64,000 nucleotides of DNA, from contig NZ_SRLA01000002.1 of NCBI RefSeq assembly GCF_004745825.1, positions 558,001-622,000 on the forward strand. The letters run 5' to 3'. The stretch comes from Hymenobacter fodinae. GTDB lineage: Bacteria; Bacteroidota; Bacteroidia; Cytophagales; Hymenobacteraceae. Shown piece by piece: positions 1-8,533 of this stretch (position 1 is its first letter; the number at the start of each line of letters is the position of its first letter). The notes under the pieces are model-generated. The model was given only the letters and a program-made list of their open reading frames with translations. It did no database searches and was not told the origin of the DNA. A program made the position numbers and the translations under genes.

Positions 1-1386
1 TCGGTGAAGGGCTACATCGGCAAGCCCGAGTCGGCGAAGAAGAGCCGGGGCGACCAGTTTTTCTTCGTAAACAACCGTTTTATTCGCTCGGCCTACCTCA
101 ACCACGCGGTGCTGACAGCCTACGAGGGGCTGCTGCCCAAAGACACGCACCCGTTTTACGTGCTGTTTTTGGAGCTCGACCCCAAGACCATCGACATCAA
201 CGTGCACCCCACCAAAACGGAAATCAAGTTCGAGGACGAGAAGACCGTGTACGCCATTGTGCGGGCCGCCGTAAAGCAGAGCCTAGGTCTGCATAACATG
301 GCCCCCTCGCTGGACTTTGAGGGCGACGTAAACTTTGCGCCCATTCAGCCCCTGCGCCTGTCGGGCAACGAGCAAAACCCCTTTGCCGGCGACTTCAAGC
401 CCGACGCGCTGGCCTCGGCGGCGGCCCGCGCTGCCAGCACGCCCAGCAAGAGCGAGCAGCGGCCCAGCCGCTCTTCTGAGCCCTACGAGCGTCAGCTGCC
501 ACCCCGTCCCACCGACCAGGCCAAGCGTGAGCTAGAGGAGTTCTATAAGAGCCTGCAGCAGGTGAAGGTGCCTGATATTGAGCGCGAGGCCACGGCCATT
601 GGCGTGCCGGTGCCATCGGCGGCAGCTATTGCGGCGGCCCGCCAAGCCGAGGAAGCCGCTCAGCAGACCACGCCCGAGCAGCCGGCTACTCCTACAACTG
701 GCCTAGCCGCGCCGGTAGCTCCGCTAGGCCAGTCGGAAGCGGCACCGTTTGTAATGCCGGCGCCGTCGGCGGCTTCGCCGGAACTGCCCCTGCGGGAGGC
801 GGCCCCCAGCGCGGCCCCCGGTAACAAAGTGCTGCAGCTGCACCAGCAATACCTCATGGTGCCCGTGAAATCGGGGGTGATGCTGATTGACCAGGTAGCG
901 GCCCGCGAGCGGATTCTGTTTGAGCAATATGCCCAGGCGCTGGAGCGCGAAACCAGTGCTTCGCAAACGCTGCTGTTCCCGCGCTCCGTCACGTTTACAC
1001 CCCAAGACTTTGCCATTTTGCGCGAAGTAGAAGAGCCACTTAAAGCCTTGGGCTTCCGGTTCTCCGATTTCGGCAAGTACACCATTGCTGTGGAAGGCAT
1101 TCCGGCCGATGTGCCAGCCCGCGACGAGAAGGAACTACTGGAAGGGCTTATTGAGCAATTCCGGACCCACGCTGGCCCTGTAAAGCTCGACCGGCGTGAG
1201 CAGATGGCGCGGGCACTGGCCCGGCGGGTAGCGGCTAGCGCCGCTGGCAACCGCCTTACTGAGTTTGAAATGACGGCCCTAGTGGATAAGCTCTTTGCCT
1301 GCTCCGTGCCCAACTACACGCCCGATGGCCGCCGCACTTTGGTGCTGCTAGAGTTAGGTGAGTTGCAAAGCTTCTTCACTCGCTGA
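1..1386 (+). CDS. mutL: DNA mismatch repair protein MutL, 3' part
   Basis: The frame is open from the first base, so the N-terminal ATPase core lies upstream of the window. What remains is the end of the transducer domain (VNNRFIRS, NVHPTKTEIKF), a long Ala/Pro/Glu-rich linker (about residues 120-275) and the C-terminal dimerisation domain. MutL couples MutS mismatch recognition to strand incision. The endonuclease-type metal site, normally DQHAxxExxxxE, reads DQVAARERILFE near residue 296, with Val in place of His. The C-terminal CPHGRP-like motif is also altered (ACSVPNYTPDGRR). Similar drift may be normal in this phylum. The identification is firm; nuclease competence is uncertain. Confidence 0.93.
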   Translation, partial: SVKGYIGKPESAKKSRGDQFFFVNNRFIRSAYLNHAVLTAYEGLLPKDTHPFYVLFLELDPKTIDINVHPTKTEIKFEDEKTVYAIVRAAVKQSLGLHNMAPSLDFEGDVNFAPIQPLRLSGNEQNPFAGDFKPDALASAAARAASTPSKSEQRPSRSSEPYERQLPPRPTDQAKRELEEFYKSLQQVKVPDIEREATAIGVPVPSAAAIAAARQAEEAAQQTTPEQPATPTTGLAAPVAPLGQSEAAPFVMPAPSAASPELPLREAAPSAAPGNKVLQLHQQYLMVPVKSGVMLIDQVAARERILFEQYAQALERETSASQTLLFPRSVTFTPQDFAILREVEEPLKALGFRFSDFGKYTIAVEGIPADVPARDEKELLEGLIEQFRTHAGPVKLDRREQMARALARRVAASAAGNRLTEFEMTALVDKLFACSVPNYTPDGRRTLVLLELGELQSFFTR

Positions 1387-1591
1387 GTGGCCTAGTGCTA
1401 TATAAAGGCATTAAGGGTGGGCCTCAACTTACTGCTCTGCGGATTTTTACTATCCGAGAGCAGTAAGTTGAGGCCCACACTACGTGTAAGTCCGGCCAAA
1501 AATCTGGTCGGGCCGTACTCAGCAAGGGCACCAAAGTCATGGGCTTTGCTAGGCCACCTCATCACCCGTTCCAGCGCAAATCAGCGACGCA
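1387..1591. other. Intergenic region after mutL
   Basis: About 200 nt without a convincing gene. It holds a GTGGCCTAG motif right after the mutL stop (1387-1395), a long near-perfect hairpin (1417-1478) and a CTAGGCCAC motif near 1549. No TAnnTTTG element was seen ahead of the rhomboid gene. Confidence 0.5.
1417..1478. repeat. Long imperfect palindrome
   Basis: The left arm 1417-1444 and right arm 1452-1478 pair almost perfectly over about 26 bp with one bulge and a 7-nt loop. The arms begin with GTGGGCCTCAACTTACTGC and end with its complement. No T-run follows, so a simple intrinsic terminator is not the obvious reading. A small palindromic mobile or REP-like unit, or an mRNA-stabilising hairpin for mutL, is possible. 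Confidence 0.7.
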
Positions 1592-2374
1592 ATGTTTCAA
1601 CTGACTCCTATGGTCCGCAATCTGCTCATCGCCAACGTGGTGGTGTTTTTTGCGGCAATGCAGATCAACCCTCTTAGCGCTCTGGCGCTGTACCCCATTG
1701 GCTCTCCGCTGTTCCAGCCCTGGCAGTTCCTAACCTATATGTTCGTGCACGCCAACCTAGGCCATATCTTCTCCAACATGCTGGGGCTGGTAGTATTCGG
1801 GCCGATGCTGGAGCAGCGCTGGGGCGCCAATCGTTTCCTGACGTATTGGCTGATCTGTGGCCTAGGAGCTGCTGTTCTCTACAATGGCCTGCGCACTTAC
1901 GATGGGCAAAGGATGCGCCATGATATTGAAGCGTTTCAGGCCGAGCCGACGGACGTAAACCTCATGGACTTCGTAGACCATAACGCTTCGGAATTTAGAG
2001 AACCGTTTGCAGTGGTAGCGCGTCAGCTGCACGCCACCCCCGACGACCAGGGCCTGATCAACAGTGCGCTGGAAAGCATGAACACCATCTATCAGCGGAG
2101 CATGAGTAGCCCCATGGTGGGAGCTTCAGGTGCTTTGTTCGGTATCATGATAGCCTTTGCCTTTTACTTCCCAAACACTCCGCTCATCATCTTCCCGTTG
2201 CCCTTCCCAATTAAGGCCAAGTATTTGGTGGTGCTGTACGGGCTATATGAGTTCTACCAGGGAGTACACCGGGCACCCGGCGACAATGTGGCGCACTTTG
2301 CGCACCTCGGGGGATTATTAGTGGGGCTGGTGGTGTTATTATTCTGGCAGCGCAACCGCACCCGCATGTACTAA
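1592..2374 (+). CDS. Rhomboid family intramembrane serine protease (first copy)
   Basis: Integral membrane protease of 260 aa. Catalytic features of the rhomboid family are visible: HANLGHIFSN in the second membrane segment, the nucleophile serine in GASGALFG and the histidine in AHFAHLGG in the last segment. Between TM3 and TM4 there is an insertion of about 70 polar residues (about 105-175) that is absent from the second copy just downstream. Rhomboids cut single-pass membrane proteins within the bilayer; the substrate is not evident. The ATG at 1592 begins right before the first hydrophobic segment. It lies in tandem with a second rhomboid, a pairing common in this phylum. Confidence 0.93.
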   Translation: MFQLTPMVRNLLIANVVVFFAAMQINPLSALALYPIGSPLFQPWQFLTYMFVHANLGHIFSNMLGLVVFGPMLEQRWGANRFLTYWLICGLGAAVLYNGLRTYDGQRMRHDIEAFQAEPTDVNLMDFVDHNASEFREPFAVVARQLHATPDDQGLINSALESMNTIYQRSMSSPMVGASGALFGIMIAFAFYFPNTPLIIFPLPFPIKAKYLVVLYGLYEFYQGVHRAPGDNVAHFAHLGGLLVGLVVLLFWQRNRTRMY

Positions 2375-2563
2375 GCTTAGGCCACTAGCTAATACTGGAA
2401 ACCTAGTGCTATACTTGCCACGCTTACCGTCAGGTTGGCAGCAAGACGGGGCCTCCTGAAAGGTTGCCTGAAAATTGCGACGCCTGCTCGTATCATTCGG
2501 CGTGGCGGGTCGTTATTTCTACAGCTTGCCTGCCTCTTCCGTTCTACCCCTGTTTGTCCACCT

Positions 2564-3457
2564 ATGAGTATTGTCAATGACATTCGCACTGCCTTCAGTC
2601 GCCGCGACAATGCGCTAAATCAGCTGTTGCTGATTAATGTGCTGGTGTTTGTGGGACTGGTAGTGATGAAAGCCATCATGTTCCTGACCGGGACCGACGC
2701 GTACTACGAGAACGTCCTGCGGCAATTTCAGTTGCCCGCCGAGCCGGCGGCCGTACTACGCCACCCCTGGACTCTGCTAACGTACGCGTTTACCCACGAG
2801 GGCTTTTTTCATATTCTCTTCAACCTGCTTAACCTATACTGGTTTGGTGCTCTGGTGCGCGAGTATCTCGGCGATAAGCGCCTAGTAAGCTTGTATATAC
2901 TGGGAGCCCTGGCCGGAGCAGTTCTGTTCCTGCTGGCGTTTAACCTAATTCCGGCGCTGCGGATCTATCCTAACGTGTCGGTGGTGGGCGCATCGGCGGC
3001 CGTAACTGCCATCATCATGGCGGCTGCTACGCTGCTGCCTGAGTATACGTTCAACCTGTTTCTGTTCGGGCCGGTCCGCATTAAATACATTGCGGCGGTG
3101 GTTATCCTGCTGTCTATCATTGCTATCAACCAGGGCAACCCCGGCGGTGGCATTGCCCACATTGGGGGCGCCATAATTGGCTTCCTGTTTATCAAGCAGC
3201 TGCAAGCGGGCCGCGACCTGGGCCGGCCGGTGCAGGCTGTGGGCGAGTTTGTGGGTGGCCTACTCAGTGGCCGACCTCGCCTGCGCGTAACGCACCGCAA
3301 CACTACGGCCCCGGCGGCCGCCCCAGCTAAGAAAGGCACCCTGCCCAAGCCCGAGCAAGACGAAATTGACGTGATACTGGACAAGATTTCTCGCTCCGGC
3401 TACGAAAGTCTCTCCAAGGACGAAAAGCAAAAGCTCTTCCGCGCCAGCCAGAAATAG
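2564..3457 (+). CDS. Rhomboid family protease with C-terminal DUF6576-like tail
   Basis: A 297-aa membrane protein. Family motifs are THEGFFHILFN, the catalytic serine in VVGASAAVTA (GASA instead of the usual GASG) and the histidine in GGIAHIGG. After the membrane core comes a soluble, basic linker and a conserved-looking end (DEIDVILDKISRSGYESLS) of the kind found at the C-terminus of Bacteroidota rhomboids. The frame is open further upstream to 2435, but MSIVND at 2564 fits the family start. It follows the first rhomboid by 189 nt on the same strand and is closed by a bidirectional terminator. Confidence 0.92.
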   Translation: MSIVNDIRTAFSRRDNALNQLLLINVLVFVGLVVMKAIMFLTGTDAYYENVLRQFQLPAEPAAVLRHPWTLLTYAFTHEGFFHILFNLLNLYWFGALVREYLGDKRLVSLYILGALAGAVLFLLAFNLIPALRIYPNVSVVGASAAVTAIIMAAATLLPEYTFNLFLFGPVRIKYIAAVVILLSIIAINQGNPGGGIAHIGGAIIGFLFIKQLQAGRDLGRPVQAVGEFVGGLLSGRPRLRVTHRNTTAPAAAPAKKGTLPKPEQDEIDVILDKISRSGYESLSKDEKQKLFRASQK

Positions 3458-3493
3458 TGGCCTAGTCGTTAAAGCCAACATCTATTAAGAAGT

Positions 3494-3530
3494 AAGAGCC
3501 CCAGAACTGAGTTCTGGGGCTCTTGCGTTT
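3494..3530. terminator. Bidirectional terminator, rhomboid / macro gene
   Basis: AAGAGCCCCAGAAC and its perfect complement flank a 3-nt loop (3494-3524), followed by a T-rich run. It lies between two convergent genes. Confidence 0.85.
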
Positions 3531-3555
3531 TCAAGGAAGTAAAGATGTTACTGGC

Positions 3556-4188
3556 CTAGGGTATGTCGTACTTGATATCTGACTCATTGTGGGTATAGAA
3601 ATAGGCGTAGTTGCCGCACATGGTTTCCCAGCCGGCCACCGTAGCGTATTTCTGCTTCATTATGTCTTCCCAGGCAAGGCGCATTTGGCGGGCGCACACC
3701 AGCGGCCGGACTTGGCCTACGCCCGTACCCAAGCCCGGAATGCCAACGGTCTTAATGACTGACTTTATGGGCTCACCGGTGGTCAGGCGCCCGTGTTCCA
3801 GCAAGAGCAGCAAGGCCCGCATAGCATGGTACACGTTAGGCCCACGCGTAATAGTCATGGGCGTGCGCATAGTTGGCGCCGCAATCAGGTAAGGAAATAG
3901 CGGGCTGCCGGTAGGAAGTATTTCGGCCTGGCCTACGAGCAGCTCGCCGTAATGCTTCTCACGGATGAGGCGCTGCAAGTCTTTCTCCAGGTGCCAGCCC
4001 AGGTTTTTGGAGATGGCGAAGTCGATGCCGCCATTCATGTAACCGAAACTGTTGGCCGGGCTTACTAGCGCATCGGCGGGGAAATCAAAGATAGAACCGT
4101 GCTGAACGGTTACCTGCGGAACATCGGCGAATACGCGCTGCCAGGCGGCTACTACCTCCTGGTTGGTGTCAATGAAGTTAAAGTGCAT
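3556..4188 (-). CDS. Macro domain-containing protein
   Basis: A 210-aa protein with a macro (ADP-ribose-binding) fold signature: DALVSPANSFGYMNGGID near residues 38-55, matching the ANS...GGxD loop of the family, and GIPGLGTGVGQV near residue 150, matching the second glycine-rich phosphate loop. Macro domains bind or hydrolyse ADP-ribose and its derivatives, such as O-acetyl-ADP-ribose or ADP-ribosylated protein. No partner domain or toxin gene is next to it. It stands alone between a terminator and mdh. The family is confident; the substrate is unknown. Confidence 0.85.
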   Translation of the reverse strand: MHFNFIDTNQEVVAAWQRVFADVPQVTVQHGSIFDFPADALVSPANSFGYMNGGIDFAISKNLGWHLEKDLQRLIREKHYGELLVGQAEILPTGSPLFPYLIAAPTMRTPMTITRGPNVYHAMRALLLLLEHGRLTTGEPIKSVIKTVGIPGLGTGVGQVRPLVCARQMRLAWEDIMKQKYATVAGWETMCGNYAYFYTHNESDIKYDIP

Positions 4189-4261
4189 AGAATGGTTTCA
4201 GGCAGAAACATACGCAGAAACCAGGGGAGTAGTAAGCAGGGTGGCCTAGAATCCAAGAATG

Positions 4262-4301
4262 AAAAAACCGGCCGCCCCACACGAGTGTAGGACGGCCGGT
4301 T
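4262..4301 (-). terminator. mdh terminator
   Basis: Read on the minus strand, AACCGGCCG and CGGCCGGTT arms (4293-4301, 4266-4274) are followed by a run of six T, placed 27 nt after the mdh stop. Confidence 0.85.
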
Positions 4302-4327
4302 CAGAGCCTTCGGGAAAAGCAAGGAGC

Positions 4328-5269
4328 TTAGGCCGTGGCCTTGCTCATGTTGTCGAGGGCGTCCATTACTTCTTTTACGTGGCCGCGCGAGGTTTCCAGC
4401 AGGGCTTTCTCCTCGTCGTTCAGCTGCAGCTCGATTACTTTCTCAATGCCGTTTTTACCGAGGATAACCGGCGCACCCAGGTACACACCGTTGATGCCGT
4501 ACTCGCCCTGCAGCTCAATGCACACGGGGAACACGCGGCGCTGGTCGCGCACAATGGCTTCTACCATCTGAGCCGCAGCGGCGCCGGGCGCGTACCACGC
4601 CGAGGTACCCATCAGCTTCACCAACTCACCGCCACCTACGGCCGTGCGCTGCACAATGGCGTCCAGCTCTTCTTTGCCGATCAACTCGGTTACAGGAATG
4701 CCGCCCACCGTGGTGTAGCGGGGGAGGGGCACCATGGTGTCGCCGTGGCCACCCATGAGTACGGCCTGAATGTCTTTGGGGCTTACGTTGAGGGCCTCCG
4801 CCAGGAAGGCGCGGTAACGAGCCGTGTCGAGGATGCCGGCCATGCCAAACACCTTCTCGCGGGGTAGACCCGAGGTAAGGTGAGCTTGGTAGGTCATCAC
4901 GTCGAGCGGGTTCGACACTACAATAATGATGGCGTTGGGCGAGTATTTCACCACTTGCTCAGTTACCGTCTTCACGATGCCGGCGTTGGTCGAAATCAGG
5001 TCGTCGCGGCTCATGCCGGGCTTGCGGGGCAGGCCCGAGGTAATTACTACCACGTCGGAGTCAGCGGTGCGGCTGTAGTCGTTGGTGACGCCAACGGTGC
5101 GGGAATCATACCCAATGATGGGGGCTTTCTGCCAGATATCGAGGGCCTTGCCTTCGGCGAAGCCTTCTTTGATGTCTACCAGTACAATCTCATTAGCAAT
5201 TTCGCGGGTGGCCAGTACATCAGCGCAGGTTGCGCCTACGTTGCCAGCTCCAACTACGGTAACTTTCAT
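4328..5269 (-). CDS. mdh: Malate dehydrogenase
   Basis: NAD-dependent malate dehydrogenase of the LDH-like type, 313 aa, full length. It interconverts malate and oxaloacetate in the TCA cycle in the cytosol. Visible features are the Rossmann motif VGAGNVGATCA at the N-terminus, the adenine-ribose acid in LVDIKEG, the substrate-binding arginines in GLPRKPGMSRDD, VSNPLDVMT, and the catalytic histidine in MGGHGDTMV. The arginine loop in place of a lactate-type Gln supports malate over lactate. It is a single-gene unit with its own terminator and about 450 nt of non-coding DNA upstream. Confidence 0.97.
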   Translation of the reverse strand: MKVTVVGAGNVGATCADVLATREIANEIVLVDIKEGFAEGKALDIWQKAPIIGYDSRTVGVTNDYSRTADSDVVVITSGLPRKPGMSRDDLISTNAGIVKTVTEQVVKYSPNAIIIVVSNPLDVMTYQAHLTSGLPREKVFGMAGILDTARYRAFLAEALNVSPKDIQAVLMGGHGDTMVPLPRYTTVGGIPVTELIGKEELDAIVQRTAVGGGELVKLMGTSAWYAPGAAAAQMVEAIVRDQRRVFPVCIELQGEYGINGVYLGAPVILGKNGIEKVIELQLNDEEKALLETSRGHVKEVMDALDNMSKATA

Positions 5270-5727
5270 TGGGATGGAATATGGGTGTGAGATGTGGGTT
5301 AGGCCGTAAAGCTAACCGAAAACCCGTTCTGGAAAACTTAGAAGCAGCGAAAGTTCGCCTGTAGCATCTAACCTGCTCGTTAGGAAGCCGAAAAATAGTG
5401 GCCTAGGCCTCTATTGCTATGCCTAATAAGGCTAGGTAATGGCTACACTATATAGAATAAGGTTCAAACAACCCTATCAGAAAGCTCCAACTGCGCAGCC
5501 GAGTGTGACCGTGTCCTCGGTGCCGCATAAAACAGCAACCATTCAAATGGACCAACGTCGACCCCAGCAGACCGACTACTTGGCCTATCATTATCCTCGA
5601 TACATTGTACCAGTAGCCCAAGCTATTAACAGCATGGGCCGCTGGCGTATTAGGAGCGTGGTCTCATGGGCGTTATCTCTGACTAGGGTTGTACGTACCA
5701 TGAGAGGCCTAGCCAGTTTGCGTGCGT
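5270..5727. other. Non-coding region between mdh and the FUSC gene
   Basis: About 450 nt that separates two divergent genes. A weak open frame crosses it (5439-5780) but has no family features and runs into the next gene. It contains two GGCCTAG motifs (about 5400 and 5706). No promoter element could be assigned with confidence. Confidence 0.4.
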
Positions 5728-6813
5728 ATGAGAAACCCCATGTCGCGTTATGTTCCCCGCACCCGCCGTGCCGTGGGTAGTCTTCTGAAGCTACACGATG
5801 CGCCGTGGCGCTGGAAAGTAGGTCTGGAAGCTGGGCTGGCTATTGGCCTGCCCGTGGCGGTATTCACACTGGCGGGTGAGCAGATGTGGGGCTTGCAAGC
5901 GGCGTTGGGTAGTTTCACGGCCTTGTATGGAGCCTCGCTGGGGCGCCAAGACCGCGCCCGGCTTCTGCCCTTTGTGGCGGTTGGGCTGGTGCTGGCCGCG
6001 GCGTTAGGGGTAGCCTGCGCCAACAGTGCGTGGCTGACGGTTGCTGGCTTGGGTGTGGTGGGAGCCTTGGCTTCTACGCTGGTGTTAGGCTTGCGGCTGG
6101 GGCCGCCCGGCCCCCTGATGTTTGTGTTGGTGGCCGCCGTGAGCGGGCACATTGCCGCTCCCGCAGAGCTAGACGGTGCCGCCCAACCGGGCCTCCGGCT
6201 GCTGGGGTTAGTCGCCGCCGGAGCTGCCCTGGCCTACCTAGTAGTCGTGCTACCGTTGCTGGTACCAGGCAGGCGCTATCCGGAACCACTAGGGCTGCGT
6301 GTGCTGCTGCCGCGCTTAAGCTTTGACCGGGATACCGCAGCCGTGGCCCTACGCGTGGTGGCCGCCATACTGGTAGCTAGTGTGGTGGCTAGGCCATTAG
6401 GCGCGCACCGCGTGTACTGGGTAGTGCTGACGGCGGTGGCAGTGCTGCAGGCTAGCCCATCGCGGCAGCTCACTGGCCTACGGGCTGCGCATCGAGTGGT
6501 GGGCACGGTGCTGGGAGTAGGCCTATTTGAGTTGCTTTCCTTGTTGCACCCAACAGGCCTGGGGCTGGTAGCTGCGCTCATGCTGTTGCAAGGTGCCACG
6601 GAGGTAGTAGTGGCCCGCAATTACGCGCTGGGGTTGCTCTTTATTACGCCCATTGCTCTGCTAAACGCCACCGTTGGCCACGCCGGCAATACACTGGTTA
6701 CAGTAGAAGGGCGCGTGCTAGATACCTTGCTGGGCGCTGGCATTGCGCTGGTGTTGTTCTGGGGTAGTGAGAGGCTACTGCGTTTACAAGCCAACAAAGT
6801 GCTGGCACAGTAG
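5728..6813 (+). CDS. FUSC family integral membrane protein
   Basis: A protein of about 361 aa, very rich in Leu, Val, Ala and Gly, with two blocks of hydrophobic segments (about residues 30-180 and 205-350). The second block has the FUSC-type stretch PLGAHRVYWVVLTAVAVLQ followed by a basic TGLRAAHRVVGT loop, as in the fusaric acid resistance / aromatic acid exporter group. The role is probably efflux across the inner membrane. No accessory periplasmic subunit is adjacent. Starts at GTG 5722, ATG 5728 or ATG 5740 are all possible. Confidence 0.75.
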   Translation: MRNPMSRYVPRTRRAVGSLLKLHDAPWRWKVGLEAGLAIGLPVAVFTLAGEQMWGLQAALGSFTALYGASLGRQDRARLLPFVAVGLVLAAALGVACANSAWLTVAGLGVVGALASTLVLGLRLGPPGPLMFVLVAAVSGHIAAPAELDGAAQPGLRLLGLVAAGAALAYLVVVLPLLVPGRRYPEPLGLRVLLPRLSFDRDTAAVALRVVAAILVASVVARPLGAHRVYWVVLTAVAVLQASPSRQLTGLRAAHRVVGTVLGVGLFELLSLLHPTGLGLVAALMLLQGATEVVVARNYALGLLFITPIALLNATVGHAGNTLVTVEGRVLDTLLGAGIALVLFWGSERLLRLQANKVLAQ

Positions 6814-6844
6814 AGGAAAGCTACCTAGGCTCAATACATAAAAG

Positions 6845-6895
6845 AGCCCGAAGAGCAGCACGCTGAACTCATCAATGCATACTACTCTTCGGGCT
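6845..6895. terminator. Bidirectional terminator, FUSC gene / tilS
   Basis: AGCCCGAAGAG (6845-6855) pairs perfectly with CTCTTCGGGCT (6885-6895) across a 29-nt loop between two convergent genes. The loop is long and the T-run short. Confidence 0.65.
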
Positions 6896-6919
6896 ACTCT
6901 TTGCGGCAGGCCTAGGCCA

Positions 6920-8248
6920 CTACATTCGCTTCACTATCAGCACGCGCTCGGTTTCTTCGGTTACTTTGAAGCGCTCGTCGGGGCGGAAGCCGATAACCCA
7001 GGCAATCTTGCCGTCGGCGGAGCACAGCACCTGCACGTTGTCTTTGAGGTTGAGGGGTACTTTCTGGTCGATGAGGAAGTCGGAGAGCTTCTTCTTGCCC
7101 TTCATGCCGATGGGCATAAACCAGTCGCCTTCCTGCCAGGCCCGTACAATGAGCGGGAACTTCAGCGCATCGGCATCCAAGGCAGCCACAGCCTTGCCAC
7201 GCGGAATGTCGAAGCCCTCCGCTACCTCATGCAGCTCGGTGCGCAGATGTAAGCCATCAATTTTGAGGGCTTCCTGGCCTAGGGCCAGCTGGTGGGTGCC
7301 AAACTTCGTGAGGTTTTTGCGGGTAATAACCAACTGCTCCCGGTCTTTCACCAGCCGGTGCGTGGGTGACTCAAAGCGGCGGCCCGGCTCTGCCCCGAAG
7401 CTCTGCACGATGTCCTTGGTGACGATGTAAGAGAAGCCGAAGGGCCGCAACAGCTCGTGCAGCACCAAGGTGGTAGCAGCCGTTTTCTGCAGCATCCGGA
7501 TATCCAGGTACGTCGCATCGTCTTCCTGGCGCTGGGCCTGGGCGGCGGTGTCTTCTACGTAGCGGCGTACAATTTCCTCGGCCCCGCCCACGCGCTCTGC
7601 GGTAATCTGCAGGGTCTGGTCGAGGTTGGGATTGATGTCGCGCAGTACGGGCAGCACCTCCAGACGGAGGCGGTTGCGCTGGTACACGGGGCTGTCGTTG
7701 CTGGCATCTTCGCGCCACATCAGGTGGTGCTCCACCAGGTAATCGTACAGTTCCATTTTGCCGATGGGCAGCAGAGGGCGCACGAGGTAGTCATTTTTGG
7801 GCCGGATGCCGTGCAGTCCGGCTAGGCCAGTCCCGTGAGTCAGATTGAGCAGCATGGTCTCGGCGGCGTCACGCTGGTGGTGGGCGGTGGCAATGTAGGC
7901 CAGTCCCTGGGTCTGGCGCAGGCGCTCAAACCACTCGTAGCGCAGGGCCCGGGCCGCCATCTGCGTGGAGATGCCTTCCTGCTCGGCAAACTGCTTGGTC
8001 TGGAAGAACTCGGCGAAGTACGGCACGTCGTACTTCTTGGCCAGCTTGCGCACAAACTGCTCGTCGGCATCTGCCTCCTCGCCGCGCAGCCCGAAGTGGC
8101 AGTGGGCCATGGCAAACGGCTGGCCCAGCCGGTGCAGCACATCGGCCAGCACCACCGAGTCCATGCCCCCGCTGACAGCTACCAGCAACGTATCGGTAGG
8201 GGAGAAGAGGTCTTGTTCTTGTATGAATTGTTGAATGCGGTCGAGCAT
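6920..8248 (-). CDS. tilS: tRNA(Ile)-lysidine synthetase TilS
   Basis: A 442-aa essential enzyme that attaches lysine to C34 of the CAU-anticodon isoleucine tRNA so that it reads AUA. The N-terminal PP-loop motif AVSGGMDSVVLAD is clear near residue 25. Also seen are HCHFGLRGEEAD, TAHHQRDAAETMLLNL and the C-terminal TilS domain ending in GFRPDERFKVTEET. The length is typical. It lies alone, convergent with the FUSC gene, and its upstream side borders a large inverted repeat. Confidence 0.96.
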   Translation of the reverse strand: MLDRIQQFIQEQDLFSPTDTLLVAVSGGMDSVVLADVLHRLGQPFAMAHCHFGLRGEEADADEQFVRKLAKKYDVPYFAEFFQTKQFAEQEGISTQMAARALRYEWFERLRQTQGLAYIATAHHQRDAAETMLLNLTHGTGLAGLHGIRPKNDYLVRPLLPIGKMELYDYLVEHHLMWREDASNDSPVYQRNRLRLEVLPVLRDINPNLDQTLQITAERVGGAEEIVRRYVEDTAAQAQRQEDDATYLDIRMLQKTAATTLVLHELLRPFGFSYIVTKDIVQSFGAEPGRRFESPTHRLVKDREQLVITRKNLTKFGTHQLALGQEALKIDGLHLRTELHEVAEGFDIPRGKAVAALDADALKFPLIVRAWQEGDWFMPIGMKGKKKLSDFLIDQKVPLNLKDNVQVLCSADGKIAWVIGFRPDERFKVTEETERVLIVKRM

Positions 8249-8275
8249 GGGGAGGGTTGGAAGCTAAGAACTAAA

Positions 8276-8428
8276 AGCTAGTTACCCTCCTTAGTTAAGG
8301 AAGGGCTAGGGGTGGTTGAAGTGGCCTAGAACATTAGTCAGAGCTAAAACTAGTTTCTAGTAGCAGTTTAACGCTCCGGTCAACCGCCCCTAGCCCCTCC
8401 TTAGCTAAGGAGGTGAACTAGCCTTTTA
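8276..8428. repeat. Large imperfect inverted repeat (MITE/REP-like)
   Basis: The left arm (about 8276-8320) reads CTAGTTACCCTCCTTAGTTA then AGGAAGGGCTAGGGGTGG. The right arm (about 8379-8428) is its near complement (CCGCCCCTAGCCCC, TCCTTAGCTAAGGAGG). The arms are about 45 bp with several mismatches, around a spacer of about 55 nt that contains a GTGGCCTAG motif. No open frame lies inside. It sits in the divergent gap between tilS and the OstA-like gene. Confidence 0.75.
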
Positions 8429-8518
8429 GCTCTAGCTTTAAAGGCCAATCAGATTAGCTCCGATCTGGCCTAGGCCTGTACTATTCCACAAAGAAAACCG
8501 TTACCGACGGGCCTTCTG

Positions 8519-8526
8519 TACCTTTG
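8519..8526 (+). promoter_or_regulatory. TAnnTTTG promoter element, OstA-like gene
   Basis: TACCTTTG matches the Bacteroidota -7 box. The start codon is only 8 nt downstream, so the transcript would be leaderless or nearly so. No clear -33 TTTG box is seen. Confidence 0.6.
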
Positions 8527-8533
8527 CCCCGAA

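Noticed and set aside
660..1313. 217-codon frame antisense to mutL
   Set aside because: Low-complexity Ala/Ser/Arg translation, a typical shadow frame.
4259..4867. Long open frame antisense to mdh
   Set aside because: Shadow of a conserved gene caused by GC-rich codons; no domain.
5439..5780. Open frame of 113 codons between mdh and the FUSC gene
   Set aside because: No family features, low-quality composition and overlap with the start of the FUSC gene.
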